64,000 bases of DNA from Actinoplanes oblitus (GTDB taxonomy: Bacteria > Actinomycetota > Actinomycetes > Mycobacteriales > Micromonosporaceae), in contig NZ_CP126980.1 in the NCBI RefSeq assembly GCF_030252345.1, positions 7,641,501 to 7,705,500 on the forward strand. Direction: 5' to 3'. Of the stretch, positions 57,061 through 64,000 are shown in pieces (within the stretch, counting starts at the first letter, position 1; each line of letters opens with the position of its first letter). A model generated the notes under the pieces. It saw nothing but the letters and a program-made list of their open reading frames with translations. It was not told the DNA's origin and searched no databases. The position numbers and the translations under genes are program-made.

Positions 57061-57102
57061 CTACCTAGCTCGGTGCCCGGCGCTACCTATCTCGGCACCT
57101 AG
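57061..57102 (+). promoter_or_regulatory. Direct repeat, candidate operator of the LuxR-type gene
   Basis: CTACCTAGCTCGGTGCC (57061) and CTACCTATCTCGGCACC (57083) are near-identical direct repeats 22 bp apart, about two helical turns. They lie between the divergent methyltransferase and LuxR-type genes, ending 11 bp before the latter's start codon. Confidence 0.55.
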
Positions 57103-57112
57103 ACTCGCGCGC

Positions 57113-59656
57113 ATGGCGCTGCTGGAGCGCGACCACGAGCTCGCCGAGCTGGCCACCGCCGCCCGGCGGGCGCGGGCCGGGCGGGGCTCGGTCGTGCTGG
57201 TCACCGGCGAGGCCGGGATCGGCAAGTCCAGTGTGGCCGCCGCGGTCCGCTCGGTGCTGCCGGCCGAGGGCCGGCTGCTCACCGGCTGGTGCGACGACCT
57301 GGCCACGCCCCGGGTGCTGGGGCCGCTGCGGGACCTGATCGGCCGGGTCGGCACCGGGCTGACCGAGGCGCTGGCGTCCGGCGACCGGGTCCGGGTGCTC
57401 GAGGCGTTCCGGGCCGAGCTGGACTGGCCGGGGCACCCCACCGTGCTGGTCGTCGAGGACGTGCACTGGGCCGACGAGGCCACCCTGGACGTGCTGCTCT
57501 TCCTGGTCCGGCGGATCGCCACGCTGCCGGTGGTGCTGCTGCTGACCTACCGGGACGACGAGGTGGACGCCGGCCACCACCTGCACCAGGTACTGGCCCG
57601 GGCCACGCCGGTGCACCGGCTGCCGCTGTCCCGGCTCTCCGCGGACGCCGTCCGGGCGCTGGTCGGCGAGCGCGGCCTGGACCCGGACCGGGTCTTCTCG
57701 GTCACCTCGGGCAACCCGTTCTTCGTCACCGAGGTGCTCGGCGCGGGCGACGCGGACGCGGTGCCGGCCACCGTGACCGAGGCGGTGCACGCCCGGTTGC
57801 AGGGGCTGGACGAGCCGTGCCGGGCGGCGCTGGGCACCCTGGCGGTGGTGCCGCACGCGGTCGAGCGATGGCTGGTCGAGGCGGTGGTGCCGGGCGGGCT
57901 GGCCACGATCGCCGAGGCGGAGCGGCGCGGGCTGCTCCAGGTGAGCCCGGAGCGGGTGGCGTTCCGGCACGAGCTGACCCGGCGGGCCGTGGCGGCGGCG
58001 CTCACGGCGTACCGGAAAATCGTGGCGAACCAGGCGGTGGTCGCGGCCCTGCGCGACCGCGGCGGGGTTGATCTGTCGCGGTTGGTGCATCACGCGGCCG
58101 AGGCCGGTGACGACGAGCTGATCATCCGGTGGGCGCCGGCGGCCGCGGCCGAGGCGGCCCGGGCCGGTGCGCATCGCGCGGCCGCCGCGCACTACCGGCT
58201 GGCGCTGGCGCGGGAGGCGGCCTTCGCGCCGGGTTCGCGGGCCGACCTCCTCGAGGGGTACGCCGAGGAGCTCTACCTGCTGGCCGACGCGACCCGGGCG
58301 GTGACCACCCAGCGAACCGCCCTGGCGCTGCGGCGGGAGCTGGCCGATCCGGCGGCGCTCGGGCTGGCGCTGCGCCGGCTGTCCCGGCTGCACTGGTGGG
58401 CCGGTGACCGTCCGGAGGCGGAGCGGTGCGCTGTCGAGGCGGTGTCGGTGCTGGCCGCCGCCGGTGACCCGGCCGCTCTCGCCTTCGGCCTGAGCAACCA
58501 GGCCCAGCTGCACGTGCTCAACGGCCAGGCCGCCGAGGCGATCGAGGTGGGCGACCGGGCGATCGCGCTGGCCCGCTCGTCCGGCGCGGACGGGGTGCTG
58601 TCGCACGCGCTGAACAACGTGGGGTTCGCCCGCTGGGAGGCCGGCGAGGCGGACCGGGGCCGGGCGCTGCTGGACGAGAGCCTGGCGGTGGCGCTGGCCG
58701 CCGGCGAGGCCGATCACGCCGCCCGCGCCTACGCGAACATCTCCTGGCTGCTGCTCGACCACCTGCGGCTGGACGAGGCGGCCGGGGTGCTGACCGCGGC
58801 GATCGACTACGCCGAACGCAACGAGGTGCTCGGCTTCCTGCGCTACCTGCACCTGGGCCGGGGCCGGCTGCACCTGGCCCGCGCCGAGTGGGCGGCCGCC
58901 GAGCGGGAGGCCGCCTGGGCCCTCGACGCGCCACCCAACATGCGCTGCACGGCACTGGTCGTGGGCGGCCTGGCCCGGCTGCGCGCCGGCCGCCTGGGCG
59001 CCGAGGATTTGATCACCGAGGCCTGGTCGGTGGCGCTGCGGATCGGCGAGGCGCAACGGGTCGGCCCGGCCGGCGCGGCCATGGCGGAGGCGGCCTGGCT
59101 GCGCGGCGACCGCGCGGCGGCCGGCCGGCTCGCGCCGGCCTATCGGCCGGTCTTCCGCGAGGAGGGCTTCGGTTACTGGCTGCGGCGGCTGGGCGCCGCC
59201 GTCCCGCTGCCGGCGAACTCGCATTTCTACCGGTTACAGGCCGCTGGTGCGGTCCGGGCCGCGGCCGCCGGGTGGAGCAAGACCGGTTTCCGGTACGAGG
59301 CGGCGGTAGCCCTCAGCCACAGCGACGACCCCACCGACCTGCTCACCGCGATCGCCGACCTGGACGCGATGGGCGCCGCACCCATGGCCCGCCGGCTGCG
59401 TCAGCAGCTGCGCGACAGCGGGATGACCCGGGTACCGCGCGGCCCGCGCCCGGCCACCCGGGACAACCCGGCCGGGCTGACCGGCCGCCAGCTGGAGGTG
59501 TTGCGGCTGCTCGCGGCCGGGCACAGCAACCCGGAGATCGCCGCCGAGCTGGTCCTGTCGGTGCGCACCGTCGACGCCCACGTGGCAGCGGTGCTGGCCA
59601 AGCTCGGCGTGCACGACCGCAAGGAGGCGGTCGCCTGGTACCGGCACCACTGCTGA
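57113..59656 (+). CDS. LuxR-family regulator with AAA/STAND ATPase (LAL type)
   Basis: A large transcriptional regulator of 847 residues. The N-terminal ATPase has Walker A GEAGIGKS (about 31-38) and Walker [14 protein letters not shown] long alpha-helical TPR-like region (about 330-740) follows. It ends with a LuxR helix-turn-helix ([39 protein letters not shown]). LAL regulators respond to small ligands and ATP. ATG at 57113. The direct repeats upstream may be its own binding site. It faces the divergent methyltransferase, its likely target. Confidence 0.9.
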   Translation: MALLERDHELAELATAARRARAGRGSVVLVTGEAGIGKSSVAAAVRSVLPAEGRLLTGWCDDLATPRVLGPLRDLIGRVGTGLTEALASGDRVRVLEAFRAELDWPGHPTVLVVEDVHWADEATLDVLLFLVRRIATLPVVLLLTYRDDEVDAGHHLHQVLARATPVHRLPLSRLSADAVRALVGERGLDPDRVFSVTSGNPFFVTEVLGAGDADAVPATVTEAVHARLQGLDEPCRAALGTLAVVPHAVERWLVEAVVPGGLATIAEAERRGLLQVSPERVAFRHELTRRAVAAALTAYRKIVANQAVVAALRDRGGVDLSRLVHHAAEAGDDELIIRWAPAAAAEAARAGAHRAAAAHYRLALAREAAFAPGSRADLLEGYAEELYLLADATRAVTTQRTALALRRELADPAALGLALRRLSRLHWWAGDRPEAERCAVEAVSVLAAAGDPAALAFGLSNQAQLHVLNGQAAEAIEVGDRAIALARSSGADGVLSHALNNVGFARWEAGEADRGRALLDESLAVALAAGEADHAARAYANISWLLLDHLRLDEAAGVLTAAIDYAERNEVLGFLRYLHLGRGRLHLARAEWAAAEREAAWALDAPPNMRCTALVVGGLARLRAGRLGAEDLITEAWSVALRIGEAQRVGPAGAAMAEAAWLRGDRAAAGRLAPAYRPVFREEGFGYWLRRLGAAVPLPANSHFYRLQAAGAVRAAAAGWSKTGFRYEAAVALSHSDDPTDLLTAIADLDAMGAAPMARRLRQQLRDSGMTRVPRGPRPATRDNPAGLTGRQLEVLRLLAAGHSNPEIAAELVLSVRTVDAHVAAVLAKLGVHDRKEAVAWYRHHC

Positions 59657-59660
59657 GACA

Positions 59661-60332
59661 ATGCCCGTCGTGCGCGAAGTGGTCGACGGAGTGTTCGAGC
59701 TGTCCCTCGCAGTGGTGAACGTCCATCTGGTCGTCACCGACGACGGCCTGGTCCTGGTCGACACCGGGCTCCCCCGGCAGGCGCCGGTGATCGAGCGCGC
59801 GCTGAGAGGTGTCCGTCGCTCGCTCGGCGAGGTGCGGGCCATCCTGCTCACCCACCACCACCCGGACCACGCGGGCAGCGCCGCCGACCTACGCGCCCGC
59901 ACCGGGGCCACCCTGGTGGCCCACGCTGCCGAGGCGTTCCACGTGGCCGGCTCGGAGCAGGCGCCCGAGCCCGCGGGCCGGCTGCGCGGGTTCCTGTTCC
60001 GCCGGCTCGGCAAGGTGCCACCGACCAAGGTCGACAAGCTGGTCGGGGACGGTGCCGAGCCGGTGCCCGGGTTCACCGCGCTGCACACTCCCGGGCACAC
60101 CCGGGGGCACCTGTCGTTCCTGCTGGACCGGGCCGGTGGGGTGCTGTTCGCCGGGGACGCCGCGACCGTCCGGGACGGCCGGGTGACCGGGCCGCCGGTC
60201 GTCGCCGACCCGGAGCGGGCCGCGGCGAGCCTGGCCCGGCTGGCCGGATGCGACTTCGAGCACGCGGTCTTCGGGCACGGCAAGCCGATCTCCGGCAGGG
60301 CGGCGGCACGCTTCCGGGAGGCGACTGACTGA
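59661..60332 (+). CDS. MBL-fold metallohydrolase
   Basis: A 223-residue zinc hydrolase with THHHPDHAG as the metal-binding motif, HTPGHTRGHLSFL, FAGDAATV and FGHGKP. It belongs to the broad glyoxalase II/lactonase-like group; substrate unknown. ATG lies 4 nt after the LuxR-type gene's stop, so both are on one transcript. Confidence 0.9.
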   Translation: MPVVREVVDGVFELSLAVVNVHLVVTDDGLVLVDTGLPRQAPVIERALRGVRRSLGEVRAILLTHHHPDHAGSAADLRARTGATLVAHAAEAFHVAGSEQAPEPAGRLRGFLFRRLGKVPPTKVDKLVGDGAEPVPGFTALHTPGHTRGHLSFLLDRAGGVLFAGDAATVRDGRVTGPPVVADPERAAASLARLAGCDFEHAVFGHGKPISGRAAARFREATD

Positions 60333-60400
60333 CGGGTCCCCGACAATCGGGTTGTGGCGCCGACTATCCTCATGCGTCACGGTCGATCGAAGGGGGCGCC

Positions 60401-60859
60401 ATGGGCTCGCTCGGCAAGGCGGTCCGTGGTCTGGCCGCCGTCCTGCTGGCGGCCGGCCTGATCGGATCGGTCGTCTCCGGCATGGCCCTGCTCCTCACCC
60501 TGCTCATGGCCAGCGACAAGGCGGACATCGCCGGTGAGGCCTTCGTGACCTCCGGCAGGGTCCTCTGCCTGGCCGCGCTGCTGTTCGGTGCCGCCCGCCT
60601 GCTCCGTGGGCGCACCGGCCGGGATCCGGGGCCCGGGCCGGACGACCTGGACGAGTTCGACGGGCGGGGCCGGACGGACCGGGATGAGCTAGACGAGCGG
60701 GGCTGGACGGACCGGGGTGAGCTAGACGAGCGGGGCTGGACGGACCGGGGTGAGCTAGACGAGCGGGGCCGGACGGACCGGGATGCACTCGACGAGCCGG
60801 CCCGGACGGGCCGGGAGGAGCCGGCCGAGCCGCTGGTCAGCCCGCCTACCAAGCCCTGA
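60401..60859 (+). CDS. Two-segment membrane protein with a repetitive charged tail
   Basis: A 152-residue protein. Two membrane segments (about 9-36 and 47-66) are followed by a cytoplasmic tail with four 11-residue repeats of DELDERGWTDR type, rich in Asp, Arg and Glu. The tail uses the rare Leu codon CTA in each repeat. The family is not recognised. ATG at 60401 follows AAGGGGG. Confidence 0.72.
   Translation: MGSLGKAVRGLAAVLLAAGLIGSVVSGMALLLTLLMASDKADIAGEAFVTSGRVLCLAALLFGAARLLRGRTGRDPGPGPDDLDEFDGRGRTDRDELDERGWTDRGELDERGWTDRGELDERGRTDRDALDEPARTGREEPAEPLVSPPTKP
60653..60790 (+). repeat. 33-bp in-frame tandem repeat
   Basis: Four units of 33 bp (11 codons) cover most of the tail of the membrane protein gene; GAGCTAGAC landmarks are at 60686, 60719 and 60752. 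Confidence 0.85.
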
Positions 60860-60918
60860 GGATCAGGTGCTCGGTGCACTGCGGTTCGTTGCTGTCGTAG
60901 CCGAGCGCGCGGGTGTCG

Positions 60919-60944
60919 TTTTCCACAGTGGCGGGTTGTCCACA
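60919..60944 (+). promoter_or_regulatory. Two DnaA-box-like sites
   Basis: TTTTCCACA (60919-60927) and TTGTCCACA (60936-60944) are in the same orientation, 17 bp apart. The second is a perfect match to the Streptomyces-type DnaA box. They lie between two convergent genes, so a titration or timing role is more likely than promoter control. Confidence 0.5.
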
Positions 60945-61016
60945 GGCCGTGCGCGTGATCTTCGGTGTCTCGGGACAATGGTGTCGGGGTCGCCCCCCGA
61001 GGAGGGTGGGGGCTGG

Positions 61017-61661
61017 CTAGTCGCGGCCCAGCAGGCCTCGCTCGAAAGCCGCGGCGACGGCCGCCGCCCGATCGCGAACCCCCAATTTGGCGTACGCGTG
61101 CAGCAAATGCGTCTTCACCGTCGCCTCACTGATGAACAGCTTCCCGGCCGTCTCCCGGTTGCTGCACCCCCGGGCGATCAGGGTCAGCACCTCCAACTCC
61201 CGCTGGCTGAGCGGCTCCTTCTCGCCGGCCGGCGCCCGCAACCGGCCCATCAGCCGGCCGGCCACCGACGGCGACAGCACCGACTCGCCGCGGTGCGCGG
61301 CCACCACCGCGCGGAACAGGTCCTCGCGCGGCGCGTCCTTGAGCAGGTACCCGGTCGCCCCGGCCTTGATCGCCGGCAGCACGTCGCTGTCGGTGTCGTA
61401 CGTGGTCAGCACCAGCACCCGGGCCGCCGACCCGCCCGCCTTGAGCGACCGGATGGTGCTCACCCCGTCCAGCACCGGCATCCGCAGGTCCATCAGGATC
61501 ACGTCGGGTGCGACGGCGGCCGCCACGGCGAGCGCCTCCCGCCCGTCCCCCGCCTCGCCGAGCACGGTGAACCGGTCGTCCCCGGCGAACATGCCGCGCA
61601 GCCCGTCGCGCACCACCGGGTGATCGTCGACGATCAGCAGCCCGATCGGCCGGGCGGTCAC
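61017..61661 (-). CDS. NarL/FixJ-family response regulator
   Basis: A 214-residue regulator. The receiver domain (1-120) has the acidic pair Asp12/Asp13, phospho-acceptor Asp58 and the conserved Lys in YLLKDAP. A LuxR-type helix-turn-helix follows (LSQRELEVLTLIARGCSNRE, FISEATVKTHLLHAYAKLGV). Start GTG at 61661 overlaps the sensor kinase stop by 4 nt. Confidence 0.95.
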   Translation of the reverse strand: MTARPIGLLIVDDHPVVRDGLRGMFAGDDRFTVLGEAGDGREALAVAAAVAPDVILMDLRMPVLDGVSTIRSLKAGGSAARVLVLTTYDTDSDVLPAIKAGATGYLLKDAPREDLFRAVVAAHRGESVLSPSVAGRLMGRLRAPAGEKEPLSQRELEVLTLIARGCSNRETAGKLFISEATVKTHLLHAYAKLGVRDRAAAVAAAFERGLLGRD

Positions 61662-62920
61662 GCCACCCCGCCGATCGTGATCGCCGGGACGCAGGCCGAC
61701 AGCGCGGTCCCGCCGCCCGGCTCGGACTCCACCGCCAGGGAGCCGGCGATCCGGGCGAGCCGTTCGCGCATCGCGCTCAGCCCGAACCCGCCGCTCTCGG
61801 TCACCTCCCGGGGCTGGTCCGGGTCGAAGCCGGCGCCGTCGTCACGCACGTCCAGTGTCACCATGTCCTCCATGTAGGAGAGGGTCAGCCCGACCCGGCC
61901 GGCGCCGGCGTGCCTGGCGACGTTGGCCAGCGCCTCCTGAGCCGTACGCAAAAGGGTCGTCTCGATCTCCGGAAGCAACCGCCGCGCGGTGCCGGTGGTG
62001 ACCAGGTCGGCGCGCACGCCGTGCAGGCCGGACCAGGTCTCGACCACCTCGCCGAGTGCGTCCGGCAGGCCCGCGCCGTCCAGGTGCTGCGGGCGCAGCG
62101 CCTGCACCGACCGGCGTGCCTCGGCCAGGCTCTCCCGGGCCAGGCGTTTCGCCGCGGCCAGGTGCCGGTCCCGCTCGCCGGGGTGCGCCTCGGCCGCCTC
62201 CAGCTGGGTGACGATGCCGGTCAGTCCCTGGGCCAGCACGTCGTGGATCTCGCCGGCCATCCGTTGCCGCTCGTCCAGCACCCCCGCCTCGCGGGCCTGG
62301 ACGAGCAGCTGGTCGTGCAGGCCGGCGTTCTCCTTGAGGGCCGCCTCCAGCTTCGCGTTCGCCTCGGCCAGCTCCTCGATGATCTCGTTGCGCCGGATCG
62401 CCTTGCGCTCCTTGACGCTCTCCATCCTGGTCATGGCAACGGAGATGCCCGCGTTGCAGAGGAACAGGAAGCCGAAGAGGAGGGCGCCGCCGCCGGTGCT
62501 CAGGGTCCGGAAGCCGCCGGACTGGGAGGCCGCGGTGATGAACGCGACGGATGCCGCGCCGAGCAGTCGCCACCAGCCGGGCAGCGTGTAGACGGTGAAC
62601 AGGTAGCCGGTCCAGACGAAGAAGCCGTAGAACGGGTGGCACCAGACCAGCAGGGCGGCCAGGGCGAGGAAGGCCAGGAAGAACAGGACCGACACCGGCC
62701 GGGGCCGGGCGCCTGCCGCCGGCACCAGACGCCAGACCACGAGCAGCAGGGCGGTGGTGCCGGCCAGCGCGAACGTCGTCGGCAGCGGCTGCATCGGCAG
62801 GTCGATCGACCGGGCCATCACCGCCAGCACTGTCGCGGCGGCCAGGAGCCCACCGGCCACGGTGAGCACCCGGCGCTCGTTCCAGTCGGTGCGCACGGCG
62901 GTCCCTGTCCCGCTGTCCAT
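61658..62920 (-). CDS. Sensor histidine kinase, HisKA_3/NarX type
   Basis: A 420-residue kinase. Five or six membrane segments (about 18-170) form an integral sensor with almost no extracytoplasmic loop. A coiled coil, the phospho-acceptor motif MAGEIHDVLAQGLTGI, and a HATPase domain with EALANVARHAGA and DDGAGFDPD and GGFGLSAMRERL follow. Pairs of this type with an ABC-2 exporter upstream, as here, often sense cell-envelope stress. ATG at 62920. Operon with the regulator. Confidence 0.92.
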   Translation of the reverse strand: MDSGTGTAVRTDWNERRVLTVAGGLLAAATVLAVMARSIDLPMQPLPTTFALAGTTALLLVVWRLVPAAGARPRPVSVLFFLAFLALAALLVWCHPFYGFFVWTGYLFTVYTLPGWWRLLGAASVAFITAASQSGGFRTLSTGGGALLFGFLFLCNAGISVAMTRMESVKERKAIRRNEIIEELAEANAKLEAALKENAGLHDQLLVQAREAGVLDERQRMAGEIHDVLAQGLTGIVTQLEAAEAHPGERDRHLAAAKRLARESLAEARRSVQALRPQHLDGAGLPDALGEVVETWSGLHGVRADLVTTGTARRLLPEIETTLLRTAQEALANVARHAGAGRVGLTLSYMEDMVTLDVRDDGAGFDPDQPREVTESGGFGLSAMRERLARIAGSLAVESEPGGGTALSACVPAITIGGVA

Positions 62921-62953
62921 CGATGCCTCCCCCGGTCGTCCGGTCCCAGTCTG

Positions 62954-63700
62954 TCAGTTCCAGCGGAACAGGCGCGCGGCCCCGAACCCGAAGACGACCA
63001 GGTATCCGAGCAGGACCATCGAGGAGAGCCAGTTGGGCAGGTGCCCGTTCATCGCGTCGTTCAGCGCGCGCTCGCCGGCACCCAGGGGCGTGTAGTCACC
63101 GACCGTCCGCACCCAGTCCGGCATGAACTCGCGCGGCGTCCACAGTCCGGCGAAGAACATCGACGGGAAGAACAGCAGCGTGCCTACCGCGTTGCCGGCC
63201 TTGCCGGTGGGCACCAGGGCGGCGATGAACAGGCCGATCGCGAACACGCCGAGGGCACAGAGCAGAAAGGCCAGCACGAAGCCCGGGAAGTTGTCGGCGA
63301 GGCGGACGTCGAAGGCGAGGTAGCCGACCGCGATGGCGAGCGCGGACGAGCAGAGCGCGATCAGCATCGACGCCGTCATCTGCGCGACGAGCAGGGTGAT
63401 CGGCCGGACCGGCGTGGTGGCGACCCGGCGCAGCACGCCGCGCTCGCGGTAGGTGGCGAGCACCATCGGCAGCACCTGCAGGCCGATCATGGCCAGGGTC
63501 AGCGCGACGGCGATGCCGACGTAGACGTCGATGGTGCGCAGGCCGTTGAGCTCCGGGGCCGGGTCGCGGAAGATCTTGATGTTGCCCAGGATGGCGACCA
63601 GGATCGACGGGAAGAGCAGCGAGAAGAAGGCGCTGACCGGCTCGCGGAGGAAGAGCCTGATCTCGGTACGGGTGAGCCTGGTGAAGACGTTCATGGTCAT
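62954..63700 (-). CDS. ABC-2 type transporter permease
   Basis: A 248-residue permease with six membrane segments. It has the ABC-2 signature around GVLRRVATTPVRPITLLVAQ and LGVFAIGLFIAALVPTGKAGNAVGTLLFFPSMFFAG. It is coupled to the ATPase gene upstream (4-nt overlap) and lies 34 bp before the kinase gene, so transporter and two-component system probably form one operon. Confidence 0.92.
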   Translation of the reverse strand: MTMNVFTRLTRTEIRLFLREPVSAFFSLLFPSILVAILGNIKIFRDPAPELNGLRTIDVYVGIAVALTLAMIGLQVLPMVLATYRERGVLRRVATTPVRPITLLVAQMTASMLIALCSSALAIAVGYLAFDVRLADNFPGFVLAFLLCALGVFAIGLFIAALVPTGKAGNAVGTLLFFPSMFFAGLWTPREFMPDWVRTVGDYTPLGAGERALNDAMNGHLPNWLSSMVLLGYLVVFGFGAARLFRWN

Positions 63701-64000
63701 TCCTCGGTTCCGTGGCCGGTCAGGCGGACGAAGGCGTCGTCGAGGCTGGCCTGCTCCAGGCGCAGGTCGTTCGCGACGATCTGGTGGACGGCGAGCGTGG
63801 AGCTCACCGCGTGCAGCAGGTTGCCGGTGCCGACGACCTCGACGCGGCTGCCCGCCTGCCGCACCTCGCGCACCTCGGGAAGTCGCATCAGCAGGGCGTC
63901 GTCGAACGGCGCCGAGGGCCGGAACCGGATCGTCTGGGTCGTCTCGGCGCGGGCCACCAGGCCGCCCGGCGTGTCCAGCGCGATCACCGAGCCCTTGTCG
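63697..64000 (-). CDS. ABC transporter ATP-binding protein, C-terminal part
   Basis: Only the last 100 or so residues are in the window; the gene continues past the edge. The frame is open through DKGSVIALDTPGGLVAR, which follows the ATPase H-loop region in the DrrA/CcmA-type exporters, and ends LEQASLDDAFVRLTGHGTEE, a typical C-terminus for this group. It is first of the ATPase-permease-kinase-regulator series and exports an unknown substrate. Confidence 0.85.
   Translation of the reverse strand, partial: DKGSVIALDTPGGLVARAETTQTIRFRPSAPFDDALLMRLPEVREVRQAGSRVEVVGTGNLLHAVSSTLAVHQIVANDLRLEQASLDDAFVRLTGHGTEE

Noticed and set aside
60919..60944. Replication origin
   Set aside because: Only two DnaA-like boxes, and no dnaA, dnaN, gyrase or parAB genes in the window.

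Overview
This is a very GC-rich actinobacterial chromosome segment. Gene content and order point to Micromonosporaceae, probably Actinoplanes or a close relative. The core block rel-apt-secF-secD-yajC-ruvBAC-yebC-pdxT, followed by the phosphatidylinositol/PIM genes (pgsA, acyltransferase, pimA), is the typical actinobacterial arrangement, and GTG/TTG starts and stop/start overlaps are common. The species cannot be named from sequence alone.

Layout. 0-9.5 kb: cyanophycin synthetase and cyanophycinase, an HxlR regulator with the decayed tail of an MFS exporter behind it, a PaaI-type thioesterase, hisS with a metallo-beta-lactamase-fold hydrolase, and two tandem membrane-anchored cyclophilins. 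9.5-32.6 kb: the housekeeping block, comprising stringent response (rel), adenine salvage (apt), Sec translocase accessory proteins, Holliday-junction processing with an SOS-type operator in front of ruvC, PLP synthesis with pdxS and pdxT divergent, PIM lipid synthesis, an EF-G paralogue, a HIT protein, thrS and an ADP-ribosylglycohydrolase. 32.6-41.4 kb: a two-component system, a secreted lectin-tailed protein with a degenerate metallopeptidase motif, adenosine deaminase, a methyltransferase, an aldo/keto reductase and a cold-shock protein. 41.9-45.5 kb: an envelope cassette (DUF4235, DUF3618, holin-like, MscS, DUF1206, lipoprotein). 45.5-50.9 kb: GNAT protein, GH3 hexosaminidase, RecQ-type helicase, VOC protein and AraC regulator. 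50.9-55.9 kb: the most unusual locus, a 1348-residue trypsin-STAND-WD40 protein start/stop-coupled to a Trypco1-type protein, with a helical orphan gene upstream. 55.9-64 kb: methyltransferase, a large LuxR-type ATPase regulator, an MBL hydrolase, a repeat-tailed membrane protein, a NarL-type two-component pair and the start of an ABC-2 exporter operon that runs off the window.

The intergenic regions hold a distinctive set of tandem arrays with periods of 17, 26, 63, about 20-26 and 11n bp. Most of them lie where two genes converge. One 63-bp family occurs at two loci 23 kb apart. No tRNA, rRNA, CRISPR array, insertion sequence or prophage was found. Two proteins under 50 residues (at 37.3 and 47.8 kb) are annotated from start, stop and membrane-segment evidence. 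The best candidate for a poorly described biological system is the trypsin-STAND-WD40/Trypco1 locus, which resembles the NTPase-centred conflict systems of multicellular bacteria.
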